A stretch of 35,952 bases of DNA from Acidobacteriota bacterium (lineage in GTDB: Bacteria; Acidobacteriota; Terriglobia; Bryobacterales; Bryobacteraceae). Shown here in pieces: positions 8,659-16,753 of the stretch (its first letter is position 1; each line of letters opens with the position of its first letter). Under the pieces are notes generated by a model that did no database searches, had not been told where the DNA came from, and worked only from the letters and a program-made list of their open reading frames with translations. Location of the stretch: NCBI GenBank assembly GCA_016871115.1, contig VFZP01000012.1:1-35952 (forward strand), given 5' to 3'. Position numbers and translations under genes: made by a program.

Positions 8659-10203
8659 TCAGCGAATGAGTTCGGAAACGGCGATCCGCTCGAAGACGAT
8701 GTCGGCCCGGCTGCCCTCGTAGACGATACCGACATGATCCCCGTCGATTTGGGAAAGGCTCGGGTAGCCTCGCCCGCGCCCTTCGTCGAGTAACAACCGG
8801 TTGTTCTCCGGCCAGGTCATTCCGTCGTCAAAGCTCGCTTGAATCGTATGATGAGTCCGCGCCTTCTGCGAATGGGGATTGGCGAATAACAGAACGGGAC
8901 GCGATTCGGAGCCTTTGGTGAAATGGACCCGGCGCAGGCTGGCGTTGCAGTTTGGCTCGATCAACGTGTTGCGATTGGTAGCGTGCGCTTTCCAGGTCTT
9001 GCCCAAATCGGCCGTGACGTACACGGCGCGGTAACGCTCATGATCGTTGCGCATGTTGAGCATGATGGATCCGTCGCTCAACAGCGCCGCTTGGCATTCG
9101 TTTCCACCGCTATAGGCGGGAGTCCCCACGGTCCACGTGGCGCCGTGGTCGCGGCTCGTCATGATGGTGGCGAACGTGTCCCCTTTTTCGTCGCGGCCCT
9201 GTACCGGCATCACCAGCGTGCCGTTGCTCATGTGGATGCCCTGTTGCGGCGCAGGCGCCAGCAGCCACCATTTCTCTTTCTTCAACTTGCGCGTGAGATT
9301 CTCGGGCTTGCTCCATGTCAAGCCGTCGTCGCGCGACCGGACCATCATCATCTGCGCGCTCTTGCCGATCTCGAATCCCGGTTCAGAGCCGTCCCCGTTC
9401 CATTGGTGCTTGCCCGGTTTGCCCCACATCCAAACGGCGAACACGAAGATCTCGCCCGTTTGCGGGTCAACGACAATACCCGGATCGCTTACGCCGTTCT
9501 CCTCCTCCGGCTTGCCGTTGTAGGCTCCCATGTCCATGATGACTTTGACCGGTTCCCAGGTCCTGCCGCCGTCGGTGCTGCGGCTCAACCCGATGTCGAT
9601 GTCCTCCTGCAGGTCACGCGACTTACGGCGGCGCATATCGTAGACACTCAGCAGAGTAGCCTTGGGCGATGTCGCAAGAGCAGGAATCCGGTAGGTATGC
9701 ACGTTGTCGTCCATGTGGCGGCGCAGGGCGATCCCGATTCGCTTGGCGCGCGGGCGCGCGGCGGCGGCAGCGCTGGCTGTGCCGTTCACGGCAAGAAGCG
9801 TTGCCGATATCTTGTGCGACAAATCCGCCGTTGGCTTGAGCCGGCACGATAGCCAGAACCGGTTCGCACCCGGCTGCAACGGTTGCCGGCCGCGAAAGCT
9901 TACGGTCTTGGCCGGTGATGCGGATCCGCCGAAACGCGTCTCCGCGGCGAACTCCGTTTTCGCGCCCGTCGCGAATAGCTCCAGATTGTCGAGGCCGGCA
10001 AGGTCTGTGGTCCCGTCCATCGAGAACTCCATGGAGTTGAGCTCGGATGCAGCGGCCGCGTTCACGGTCACTTGGAGCAGCACGTTCTGAGGATTGAGGA
10101 CCAGGACCGGGTGGACCGGGTCGGACACGGCAACGTCCAGCCGCGGCGAGCAGGAGGCCGCAACGAAACAGAGAACAAGCAAGCCGCTCGAACACCTCGA
10201 CAT
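8659..10203 (-). CDS. Exo-alpha-sialidase (GH33-type), probable lipoprotein
   Basis: A 514-residue sialidase that would release terminal sialic acid from glycoconjugates. Residues 1-18 form a lipoprotein-like signal (SSGLLVLCFVAASC), so the enzyme is probably membrane-anchored outside the cytoplasm. Residues ~30-145 match the N-terminal beta domain associated with BNR neuraminidases. The catalytic propeller has the RIP motif (YRIPAL, ~171) and Asp-boxes STDGGRTW (~209), SRDDGLTW (~290), SRDHGATW (~350) and a degenerate TADLGKTW (~397). The acid/base-side Glu fits 'GGNECQAAL' (~369) and the nucleophile Tyr fits 'GRGYPSLS' near the C-terminus. Two starts are possible: ATG 10203, used here, or GTG 10227, which falls exactly where transcription should begin. 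It is the first gene of an operon with the TonB receptor. Confidence 0.88.
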   Translation of the reverse strand: MSRCSSGLLVLCFVAASCSPRLDVAVSDPVHPVLVLNPQNVLLQVTVNAAAASELNSMEFSMDGTTDLAGLDNLELFATGAKTEFAAETRFGGSASPAKTVSFRGRQPLQPGANRFWLSCRLKPTADLSHKISATLLAVNGTASAAAAARPRAKRIGIALRRHMDDNVHTYRIPALATSPKATLLSVYDMRRRKSRDLQEDIDIGLSRSTDGGRTWEPVKVIMDMGAYNGKPEEENGVSDPGIVVDPQTGEIFVFAVWMWGKPGKHQWNGDGSEPGFEIGKSAQMMMVRSRDDGLTWSKPENLTRKLKKEKWWLLAPAPQQGIHMSNGTLVMPVQGRDEKGDTFATIMTSRDHGATWTVGTPAYSGGNECQAALLSDGSIMLNMRNDHERYRAVYVTADLGKTWKAHATNRNTLIEPNCNASLRRVHFTKGSESRPVLLFANPHSQKARTHHTIQASFDDGMTWPENNRLLLDEGRGRGYPSLSQIDGDHVGIVYEGSRADIVFERIAVSELIR

Positions 10204-10233
10204 GGACAATCCATCGTAAACAAGCACGCGAGA

Positions 10234-10262
10234 AGACTACTACTTTGGCCTCCCAGAGTCAA
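10234..10262 (-). promoter_or_regulatory. Candidate sigma-70 promoter of the sialidase-receptor operon
   Basis: On the minus strand, TTGACT (10262-10257, 5/6 to consensus) is followed by a 17-base spacer and TAGTCT (10239-10234, a weak -10). Predicted transcription start is near 10227, giving a leader of about 24 bases to ATG 10203. The weak -10 and the palindromic repeats immediately upstream fit an activator-dependent promoter. Confidence 0.5.
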
Positions 10263-10274
10263 GGCAAAGTCTTG

Positions 10275-10333
10275 TCTCATACAAGATGAGCCTGAAGGGA
10301 GCGTGTGATTCTCACACAAGATGAGCCTGAAGG
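10275..10333. repeat. 35-bp tandem repeat containing palindromes, candidate operator array
   Basis: A 24-base phrase (tctcatacaagatgagcctg...) occurs at 10275-10298 and again at 10310-10333 with one mismatch, a period of 35 bp. Each copy has the dyad CTCAT-acaag-ATGAG, perfect at 10276-10290 and with one mismatch at 10311-10325. Overlapping it is a second perfect dyad CTTGT-ctcat-ACAAG (10271-10285). Between the copies lies a perfect 15-bp palindrome GTGTGA-ttc-TCACAC (10303-10317). The array sits just upstream of the sialidase -35, about 50-105 bases before the predicted transcription start, a usual place for activator sites. The regulator is unknown. Confidence 0.6.
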
Positions 10334-10334
10334 A

Positions 10335-11918
10335 ATCGAGGTAGCGGAATCTGGTGCCCGTCTTCAGACGGACGGCACGGCCAGTGTGAAGTATCAGGCC
10401 GTGTTCCTGCAGGATGACTGGAAGGTGTCCCGCTCGCTGACGCTGAATCTCGGCCTGCGCTGGGAGTTTGAGGCGCCGCCGACCGACCGTTACAACGTCC
10501 TGTCGAATTTCGATCCGGACGCCATCTCGCCCCTGCGCGTGCCCGGCTTCAACCTGCGCGGCGGCCTCGCCTACCCGAACCGGGGCGGACTCAGCCGCTA
10601 CCAGCGCGAACCCAACTACAACGACTTCGGCCCGCGTTTCGGCTTTGCCTGGCAAGCCCGGGCCAAGACCGTGGTGCGCGGCGGCTACGGCATCATGTAC
10701 ATCCCCGTGACGGTCTCGCTCGCCCGCACTGGCTTCACCCAGGACACGCCGATGGTGAGCACGATCGACGGCGGGCTGACGCCGCAGAACGTGCTCAGCA
10801 ATCCCTTCCCGGCGGGGCTGCTCAAACCCTCGGGCAGTAGCCAGGGACTCCTCACCGGCGTGGGAACGGTCGTTTCGGGCCAGTTGCGCAAGGCCGACCG
10901 CGGCTACACGCAGCAGTGGAATTTCACGCTGCAACATCAGCCCTGGAACAACTGGCTGCTGGAAGCGGCCTGGGTGGGCAACCGCGGCGTGCGGCTGTTT
11001 GCCGACAGCCGCAACATCAACAACATTTCCGATGCCGACTTCGCGCAGGGCGCCGCGCTCGCCGCTCCCATCCCGAATCCCTTCCGCGGTATTCTCCCAG
11101 CCAGTTCCCCCATCGGCGGCGCCACTATTACGCGCTTTCAAAGCCTGCTGCCGTTTCCCCAGTTCACCGGCGTGACGGGCGGCTATTCGTTCCTCAACAA
11201 CTCGATCTACCATGCGCTCGCGATCAAGGCCGAGAAGCGCTTCTCCCAGGGCTTCTCATTCCTGCTGGCCTACACGGCTTCCAAACTCATTGACGACGGA
11301 GCGAACTCGGGCCAGGTGCGTCCGGGCGCGGCGGTGACAACCACCGTGCAGAACTGGGCGAACCTGCGCGCCGAGCGCAGCAAGAGCTCGCAGGACGTTC
11401 CGCAACGCATGGTGATCAGCGCGTTATGGGAACTGCCCGTGGGCAAGAACGGCCCGGCGTTGTTTAAACACGTGGCCGGGGGCTGGCAATTGAACGCGAT
11501 TCAGACCATCGAAAGCGGCACGCCGGTCTCGCTCGCCGCCACGGTCCCCGGCAGCGGGAACCGTCCGAACGTGGTAGCTGGCCAGCAGGCGCGGCTCGAC
11601 TCGCCTACCATCGATCGCTGGTTCAACACCAGTGCTTTCGTGATCCCGGCGGCTTACACGTACGGCGATGTGGCGCGCACGCTGCCCGACGTCCACACCG
11701 ACTCGGTCTACAACATGGACCTGTCGCTGTTCAGGAACTTCACCGTCCGCGAGGGCATGCGCCTGCAGTTGCGCGCCGAGGCGTTTAACCTTACCAACAC
11801 TCCCACGTTTGGAGAACCTGGCCGCGCCGTCAACACCGCGAACTTTGGGATTGTCACCGCTACCGCGTTTAGCCCGAAGCCGCGCGAAGTGCAATTGGCG
11901 CTGCGTCTGACCTTCTGA
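10335..11918 (+). pseudogene. TonB-dependent receptor fragment, C-terminal barrel only
   Basis: About 525 codons encode the C-terminal barrel of an Oar-like receptor ('YQAVFLQDDWKVSRSLTLNL', 'NDFGPRFGFAW', '...VQLALRLTF' ending in Phe). The signal peptide, carboxypeptidase-like domain, plug and first half of the barrel are missing. The GTG at 10305 used by the track lies in the repeat array and has no ribosome site. A TGA in the same frame occurs just upstream (10293). The body of the frame has no stops, so the truncation is a deletion or rearrangement, not gradual decay. It diverges from the sialidase gene, and the breakpoint falls within about 20-50 bases of the repeat array. It differs in sequence from the intact receptor at 5.6-8.6 kb. 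Confidence 0.85.
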
Positions 11919-11919
11919 T

Positions 11920-11940
11920 GGCCTGACCGATGCGCAGGCC
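11920..11940. terminator. Candidate bidirectional terminator hairpin
   Basis: A perfect 6-bp stem, GGCCTG and CAGGCC with a 9-base loop, lies between the convergent ends of the receptor fragment and the MFS gene. There is no T-run on either side, so factor-independent termination is doubtful. Confidence 0.3.
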
Positions 11941-11946
11941 GGAAGA

Positions 11947-13218
11947 TCAACTCGCCGCAGCACCTTGCGCCCCGGCGGGCTTGGCTCCTAGAGCGAGTGT
12001 GGCGTGAAGCTGGTTCACGCCACGCTCATGAATTCCAAAGAGCACACTGGCGGCGGCAATCAGCGGCCCGGCACCGGCGATGAGAATCGCCACGGTGAAG
12101 TTCTTCTCCGGACCCAGCAGGAAGCCGGTGAGCGAGGGAGCCGTAATTCCGGCAAGCTGCGCGATGGTGTTCTGCAGTCCCATCACGCGCCCGCCGAGTT
12201 CCTTCGGGGCCGACATTTGCGAGAGTGCCCAGAAGTTGCCCGCTGCGATGCCGAGCGTGGTCATTGCGCCTGTCATCAGCCAGATCACCGTGGTGCGGTT
12301 CGACATCCACGGCAACGCCAGCAGCGAACTTGCGCAGGAGAACCCCACGAGCACGAAGGCCTTGCGCCAGCGAAGCGATGAGCCGCCGGTTTTCTTGATG
12401 ACCCAGTCCGCCGTCGTGCCCGAGGCAAGGTTGACGGCGGCCATGCAGAACAGCGCGCGCGCCACGGCGTCGCCCATTTCGCGGCTGGTGAAACCGTGCG
12501 TCAATACGAGGTACGGCGACACCCAGGAAAGTACGAAGTACCAGAAGTAGCTGTAAAAGAACACCGCCGCCCATAGCGCCAGAATCACGGGACTGCGCAG
12601 GAGTTGCTTCAACGGCAGCGCGGCAACGGGTTCGCTGGCGGAGGCCGCGTTGGGCCGGCCGCGCGGCGCGAGCAGCCACCACGGCAGCGCCCACAACAAT
12701 CCCGCCACGCCGGTGAGCAGGAACACTTGCCGCCAGCCGAACTCATCGAGCAACCGGCCGCCGAGAAACGCGCCCACAGCGGGCCCGGCCGCGAGGCCCG
12801 CAATGTAGATCGACGTGGGCAGCCCCTGGCGGTTCTCTTCAAAGTTTTGCTTGATGAAGTTAAGGCTCGCGATGGGCGACACGGCTTCGCCCATGCCGAG
12901 TAGCAGGCGCAGCAGAATGAGTTGCGTAAAAGACGTGGCCCACGCTGTCGATGCGCACGCAATTGACCATGCCACCAGCGCCACGGTGTAGGCCGCGCGG
13001 ATGCCGAAGCGGTCAATCAGGTAGCCCGCGGGCACCTGAAAGACGGCGTAGGTCCAGAAGAAGCTGGACATCAGCAAACCCATTTGCGTGGGCGAGAGCG
13101 CAAACTCCTTCATCAGCGGCACGGCGACGATGCTGGCGTTGCCACGGTCCACGTAGCTGATGAGGATGCCGAGGAACACGAGGCCCATCACGGCCCAGCG
13201 GCGCGTGTCGCTCATCAT
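11947..13218 (-). CDS. MFS transporter, anion:cation symporter type
   Basis: A 423-residue inner-membrane protein with about 12 hydrophobic segments. The start 'GLVFLGILISYVDRGNASI' and the loop 'GYLIDRFGIR' fit the ACS branch of the major facilitator superfamily, whose members carry hexuronates, sugar acids, tartrate and similar organic anions. 'LLLGMGEAVSPIASLNFI' is the typical TM4 region ('GxGEA...P'). Its start overlaps the end of the enolase-superfamily gene (ATGA), so the two are translationally coupled. This supports import of a sugar acid or related acid that the enzyme acts on. The exact substrate cannot be read from sequence. Confidence 0.88.
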   Translation of the reverse strand: MMSDTRRWAVMGLVFLGILISYVDRGNASIVAVPLMKEFALSPTQMGLLMSSFFWTYAVFQVPAGYLIDRFGIRAAYTVALVAWSIACASTAWATSFTQLILLRLLLGMGEAVSPIASLNFIKQNFEENRQGLPTSIYIAGLAAGPAVGAFLGGRLLDEFGWRQVFLLTGVAGLLWALPWWLLAPRGRPNAASASEPVAALPLKQLLRSPVILALWAAVFFYSYFWYFVLSWVSPYLVLTHGFTSREMGDAVARALFCMAAVNLASGTTADWVIKKTGGSSLRWRKAFVLVGFSCASSLLALPWMSNRTTVIWLMTGAMTTLGIAAGNFWALSQMSAPKELGGRVMGLQNTIAQLAGITAPSLTGFLLGPEKNFTVAILIAGAGPLIAAASVLFGIHERGVNQLHATLALGAKPAGAQGAAAS

Positions 13219-14351
13219 ACGCGGGCCCGGTAGTGCTTCACGGCCGCCTCGTCGAGTTCAATGCCGAGGCCTGGCGCGTTCGGCACGTCGACAAAGCCCT
13301 CCCTGGGGCGCAGCGCGGGCGTGGCCAGCAGGTCGTGCTCACGCAGGTACGCGAGCGTGTCCGAGGGTACCGTACAACTTCGCGTGGCCGCGGCGGCGTG
13401 AATGAACGACATGTCGCGGACGCCCATTTCGACGCCCGAGCCATGCCACGCCGGAATGCCCGCGAGTTCGGCTGCGTAGCCGAGCTTCACGAACGTCCGC
13501 ATGTTGCCGCCGAGGTTGAACACATCACAGGCTTGCTCGCGAATCGCTTCGAACAACTGTGCCGGACCGCTTGGCGTGAGCGCGTAGGGAATCGCGGTGC
13601 GCGTGCGAAGTTGGCGGAACCAGTCAAGGCGTTTGGGCACGGGATCTTCGATGGTCACGGGGAAGCCTTCCAGGCGCTTCGCCACGGGCAGGAACGAGGC
13701 AAGATCCGGATAAGAGGAATTGAAGTCGACGATGAACGTCAGACCGGGGCATGCCTTGGCAACCGCGGCCAGTTGATTGTCGATGGGGTCGCCCACGCGG
13801 GCTTTGAATTTGAGGTTATGGAAGCCGCCCTCCACCGCGCGCCTGCCTACTTCGATCAGATCCGGTTCGGTGCGCTGGCCGGTCCAATAGGAGACCGCCA
13901 CTTTCTTCTGCATGCCGCCGCCGAGCAGCGTATGAACCGGTACGCCCAGTGCGCGGCCCATGGCGTCATGGATGGCGATTTCAAAGCCGTCGGCCGTGCC
14001 TGTATGCGGCAGCCCGAGCGAGGGCAGGGAAAAGTCGAGCGCGCGCAGATCCTTGCCAGTGAGAAAATCGGCGTTGGCCTTCACGCCCGCTTCCGGCACT
14101 TCACGGCCGGTTTCACCCAGCGCCACGATGCCGCCGCCCGCGTAGAGTTTGATGAGATAGTGCGCCGACTTATCGAAGTCGCGCAGGCGGATGTCGAGAT
14201 ACTTGCCGTAGTTCTCGCTCACCGTGGTGCCCTTCTTCATGGGCACGATTACCGGGATGAACTCGACGCGTTCCACGTTCAGGCGCGGGGTGGCGGCCAG
14301 CAGCGGAGAGCCAAGGGCGGTGACGAGAAAGCGGCGGCGGCTGTGGCGCAT
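13215..14351 (-). CDS. Enolase-superfamily (mandelate racemase/muconate lactonising-like) enzyme, exported form
   Basis: A 378-residue protein. The N-terminus MRHSRRRFLVTALGSPLLAA is a twin-arginine-type signal, so the protein may be exported folded. Residues ~25-135 are the capping domain, followed by the barrel. The KxK pair of the second strand is present ('NLKFKARVG'), as are metal ligand Asp ('FIVDFNSS') and metal ligand Glu ('VTIEDPV'). The third ligand, normally Asp/Glu in 'iP.a.DE/GE', is not evident: the site reads 'IPYALTPSGPAQLF'. A His occurs in 'PAWHGSGVEMG', where a catalytic residue can lie. The family abstracts a proton alpha to a carboxylate and then dehydrates or epimerises acids. 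Genes on both sides are close: 27 bases from the PPOX gene and a 4-base overlap with the MFS gene. Confidence 0.85.
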   Translation of the reverse strand: MRHSRRRFLVTALGSPLLAATPRLNVERVEFIPVIVPMKKGTTVSENYGKYLDIRLRDFDKSAHYLIKLYAGGGIVALGETGREVPEAGVKANADFLTGKDLRALDFSLPSLGLPHTGTADGFEIAIHDAMGRALGVPVHTLLGGGMQKKVAVSYWTGQRTEPDLIEVGRRAVEGGFHNLKFKARVGDPIDNQLAAVAKACPGLTFIVDFNSSYPDLASFLPVAKRLEGFPVTIEDPVPKRLDWFRQLRTRTAIPYALTPSGPAQLFEAIREQACDVFNLGGNMRTFVKLGYAAELAGIPAWHGSGVEMGVRDMSFIHAAAATRSCTVPSDTLAYLREHDLLATPALRPREGFVDVPNAPGLGIELDEAAVKHYRARV

Positions 14352-14378
14352 ATGGTCAATGAGTATACCGCCGTGCGC

Positions 14379-14819
14379 CTACAGTCTGGAGAGTTTGCCG
14401 GCTCGCCACTCGACGATTGCCGGCGGGTCTTGCGCGAAGTCACTATAGCGAAGCCACGTGGGTGTAACGCGGAACCAGGTGATCCCGGGCCAGGCGAGCC
14501 GCTCGCGGCCATCAGGGAAACGCGCGAGGTAAAGTGCGACGAGCGGGTGGGCAGCCGGCAGTTCATCGGCGGTGCCCTCTACTCGCACGGTGCCCACGGT
14601 GCCGGCCGCAGCCGAGCCGAACACAAGCGCGACGGCGGGATGAGTCCGCAGGTTTTCGGCCTTGCGTGTTGAACCGAGGGTGTCGAAGACAATTTGGAAC
14701 TGGTCGCTCACGGCCACGCCGACGAGCGCCGCTTGGGGTGCCCCGGCCGCCGACACCGATGACTGTGCGGCGTACGGCTCCTGCCGCAGAAACGCAAGCA
14801 GTGCTTCGTGCGAGATCAC
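14379..14819 (-). CDS. Pyridoxamine 5'-phosphate oxidase-like FMN-binding protein
   Basis: A 146-residue protein of the split-barrel flavin/F420-binding superfamily: '[21 protein letters not shown]', '[19 protein letters not shown]' (typical 'T....K..NL...P.V') and '[12 protein letters not shown]'. Size and layout match small PPOX-like proteins that bind FMN, F420 or haem and reduce or store small molecules. The role is unknown. It starts with GTG overlapping the ispG stop (GTGA), so it is translated together with ispG. The Trp-rich end ('[18 protein letters not shown]') is common in this group. Confidence 0.75.
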   Translation of the reverse strand: MISHEALLAFLRQEPYAAQSSVSAAGAPQAALVGVAVSDQFQIVFDTLGSTRKAENLRTHPAVALVFGSAAAGTVGTVRVEGTADELPAAHPLVALYLARFPDGRERLAWPGITWFRVTPTWLRYSDFAQDPPAIVEWRAGKLSRL

Positions 14820-16048
14820 CGCGCGCCCACGGGCTGACCGTAGCGCGTGGCCACGTACTCGTTCAGCAGCGTGATGAAGTCAGCGACAATATGATCGCCG
14901 CGCAGCGTGCACTTCAACTTGCCGTCCACATAGACGGGCGCCACGGGCTCTTCAAACGTGCCGGGCAGGGAAATGCCGATGTGCGAGTGTTTGGACTCTC
15001 CAGGCCCGTTCACAATGCAGCCCATCACGGCCACCTTCAGCTCTTCAACGCCCGTGTACTGTTCTTTCCACACGGCCATCTGCTGGCGCAGGTACGTCTG
15101 GATCTGATCGGCCATGTCCTGGAAGAAGGTGCTGGTAGTGCGCCCGCAGCCGGGGCACGCAGTCACTTGCGGTGTGAAGCTGCGCAGGCCGAGCGATTGC
15201 AGGATCTGCTGGCTGACGATCACTTCCTCGGTACGGTCACCATTGGGAAGCGGCGTGAGTGAGGCGCGGATGGTGTCGCCGATGCCTTCCTGCAAGAGGA
15301 TCGCGAGCGCGGCCGTGGTGGCCACGATGCCTTTCGCGCCGAGGCCCGCTTCGGTGAGCCCGAGGTGCAGCGCATAGTCGCACTGTGCGGCCATGTCGCG
15401 GTACACCGTGATCAGGTCTTGCACGTTCGATACTTTGGCACTGAGGATGATGCGGTCTTTCGGCAGACCGTAGCTTTCGGCCGCCTGTCCGTTCATCACG
15501 GCGCTTGCGACAATCGCGCGCATGGTCACCGTCGCGGCATCCACGGGACTGGCTGACTGCGCGTTTTCATCCATCATGCGCATGAGCAGAGCCTGGTCGA
15601 GCGAGCCCCAGTTGACGCCGATGCGCACGGGCTTGCCGTATTCGATGGCGCAATCGATCATCGTGCGGAAGTTGTCGTCGGTCTTGCGGCCGATGTTGGC
15701 ATTGCCGGGATTGATGCGGTACTTGGCCAGCGCGCGGGCGCAGTCAGGATACTTCTTCAGCAGCAGGTGGCCGTTGTAGTGGAAGTCACCCACGATCGGC
15801 ACGCGGACGCTGAACATCGCCAGAGTTTCGACAATCTTCGGTACGGCCCTGGCCGCTTCTTCGGTGTTCACGGTGACGCGGACCAGCTCGGAGCCCGCCT
15901 GCGCCAGAGCCATCACCTGATTCACGGTGGACGTGACGTCCGCGGTGTCGGTGTTGGTCATCGATTGCACCACCACCGGATGGGCGCCGCCCACCGTCAC
16001 CCTGCCCACCTTCACTGCCACCGAGTTCCGCCGAGGTTGTACCGCCAT
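14816..16048 (-). CDS. ispG: 4-hydroxy-3-methylbut-2-enyl diphosphate synthase (IspG/GcpE)
   Basis: Converts methylerythritol cyclodiphosphate to HMBPP in the MEP isoprenoid pathway. The 410-residue protein shows the TIM-barrel start ('[20 protein letters not shown]') and the C-terminal iron-sulfur domain: Cys298 and Cys301 in 'TACPGCGRT', Cys344 in 'GCIVNGPGE' and Glu351. These are the expected three-Cys-plus-Glu ligands of the 4Fe-4S cluster. Length fits the bacterial two-domain form without the extra plant-type insert. ATG 16048 begins the protein and an AAGGG sequence about 12 bases upstream is a weak ribosome site. It is the first gene of a four-gene minus-strand chain. Confidence 0.97.
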   Translation of the reverse strand: MAVQPRRNSVAVKVGRVTVGGAHPVVVQSMTNTDTADVTSTVNQVMALAQAGSELVRVTVNTEEAARAVPKIVETLAMFSVRVPIVGDFHYNGHLLLKKYPDCARALAKYRINPGNANIGRKTDDNFRTMIDCAIEYGKPVRIGVNWGSLDQALLMRMMDENAQSASPVDAATVTMRAIVASAVMNGQAAESYGLPKDRIILSAKVSNVQDLITVYRDMAAQCDYALHLGLTEAGLGAKGIVATTAALAILLQEGIGDTIRASLTPLPNGDRTEEVIVSQQILQSLGLRSFTPQVTACPGCGRTTSTFFQDMADQIQTYLRQQMAVWKEQYTGVEELKVAVMGCIVNGPGESKHSHIGISLPGTFEEPVAPVYVDGKLKCTLRGDHIVADFITLLNEYVATRYGQPVGAR

Positions 16049-16213
16049 GTTTCTGTCTACCCTTCGATTGTATCAATCTCCTTACGGTTCAACGCCTTTC
16101 GGATACACCACTCCTCAGGGTGTAATGCGCTCTATTGGGGGTATTCACCGAATTGATTGGCATAGTTCCCCCGTTTAGGATGATAATTTGGATCAGAAGG
16201 AGATCTCCCCCCC
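16049..16213. promoter_or_regulatory. Divergent promoter region of ispG and the receiver-like gene
   Basis: 165 bases between oppositely oriented genes. For the plus-strand gene, TTGGCA (16157-16162) and GATAAT (16182-16187) are a possible -35/-10 pair, but the 19-base spacer is long. A strong ribosome site AAGGAGAT follows at 16198-16205, 8 bases before ATG 16214. For ispG no convincing pair was found. Confidence 0.35.
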
Positions 16214-16558
16214 ATGCCTTCCCCATCCACCCTGAAATTTGCCGTTACCGGGTTGGATAGCCAAGTTGCTGCTGACCTTATTCGCATGTTGTCCAGCATG
16301 AACTCTCAAGTGACCCAGTCGGCCAGCCTCGGTGAGGCCGATTTGGTGTTTTGCCACCCCGAAGCGATGGCTCTGTTGGGCTCGCGGACATCCGGGAAGT
16401 TGGTAGCCGTCAGCCCGGACGCTACGGAAGAATCATGGCTCAGCGCCCTTGAAAATGGCGCGGCCGATTACCTGCCCATGCCCTGCCAGAAACAGGAGCT
16501 TTCCTGGATTCTGGAGTCGCACTTCGGTTCGCGTCGACAGCAACCCGCCGTTGCCTGA
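16214..16558 (+). CDS. Small degenerate receiver-domain (CheY-like) protein
   Basis: A 114-residue single-domain protein with an excellent ribosome site. The layout resembles a response-regulator receiver: 'KFAVTGLDSQVAADLIRMLS' (strand 1/helix 1), 'ADLVFCHPEA' (strand 3), 'KLVAVSPDATEESWLSALENGAADYLPMPCQKQELSWIL' (strands 4-5; compare 'GA.DYL.KP....EL'). Where active receivers have the phosphorylated Asp (D at the end of strand 3), this protein has 'VFCHPE', and the conserved Lys before the last Pro is Met. It is therefore probably not phosphorylated in the usual way. No output domain is attached. It stands alone, divergent from ispG, and its partner is unknown. Confidence 0.6.
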   Translation: MPSPSTLKFAVTGLDSQVAADLIRMLSSMNSQVTQSASLGEADLVFCHPEAMALLGSRTSGKLVAVSPDATEESWLSALENGAADYLPMPCQKQELSWILESHFGSRRQQPAVA

Positions 16559-16617
16559 ACCGTCCCCCCGGCGCGACACTCATTCTGTTTCTTCAGATTC
16601 GATCCAAGTCGATTCGC

Positions 16618-16713
16618 GGTAGAGCCATAAGTACTCTACCCCCTGTCGTCACTCTGCGACTTGCGGCCTGACGCGCCGCAAGCCCCGCCCGGCGTGTGTG
16701 CATTCGCACGCGT
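16618..16713 (+). other. Structured intergenic region with three consecutive hairpins
   Basis: Three stems follow one another: GGTAGAG/CTCTACC with a 9-base loop (16618-16640, perfect 7 bp), CTTGCGGC/GCCGCAAG with a 7-base loop (16660-16682, perfect 8 bp), and a G.U-containing 8-bp stem around GTGC-attc-GCAC (16694-16713). None is followed by a T-run. It could be the 3' end of the receiver-like transcript, a leader of the TPR gene or a small RNA. The AGGAAGGA ribosome-like site for the TPR gene lies 20 bases beyond. Confidence 0.45.
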
Positions 16714-16753
16714 TGGCGCGGCCCTACATCACAGGAAGGACCGACTCAAAACA

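Noticed and set aside
10303-10317. CRP-binding site reading of GTGTGATTCTCACAC
   Set aside because: The CRP half-sites TGTGA/TCACA need a 6-base spacer and here it is 3. It is kept only as a generic palindrome.
10068-11213. 381-aa minus-strand ORF spanning the sialidase promoter and receptor fragment
   Set aside because: Crosses the repeat array and reads the receptor fragment antisense; no recognisable domain.
13233-14672. 479-aa plus-strand ORF opposite the enolase-superfamily and PPOX genes
   Set aside because: Antisense shadow in high-GC DNA. It spans two genuine genes and their gap, with low-complexity His/Arg/Gly-rich sequence.
16157-16172. Possible sigma-54 site (TTGGCATAGTTCCCCC)
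   Set aside because: The -12 element (TTGC) is missing at the required spacing.
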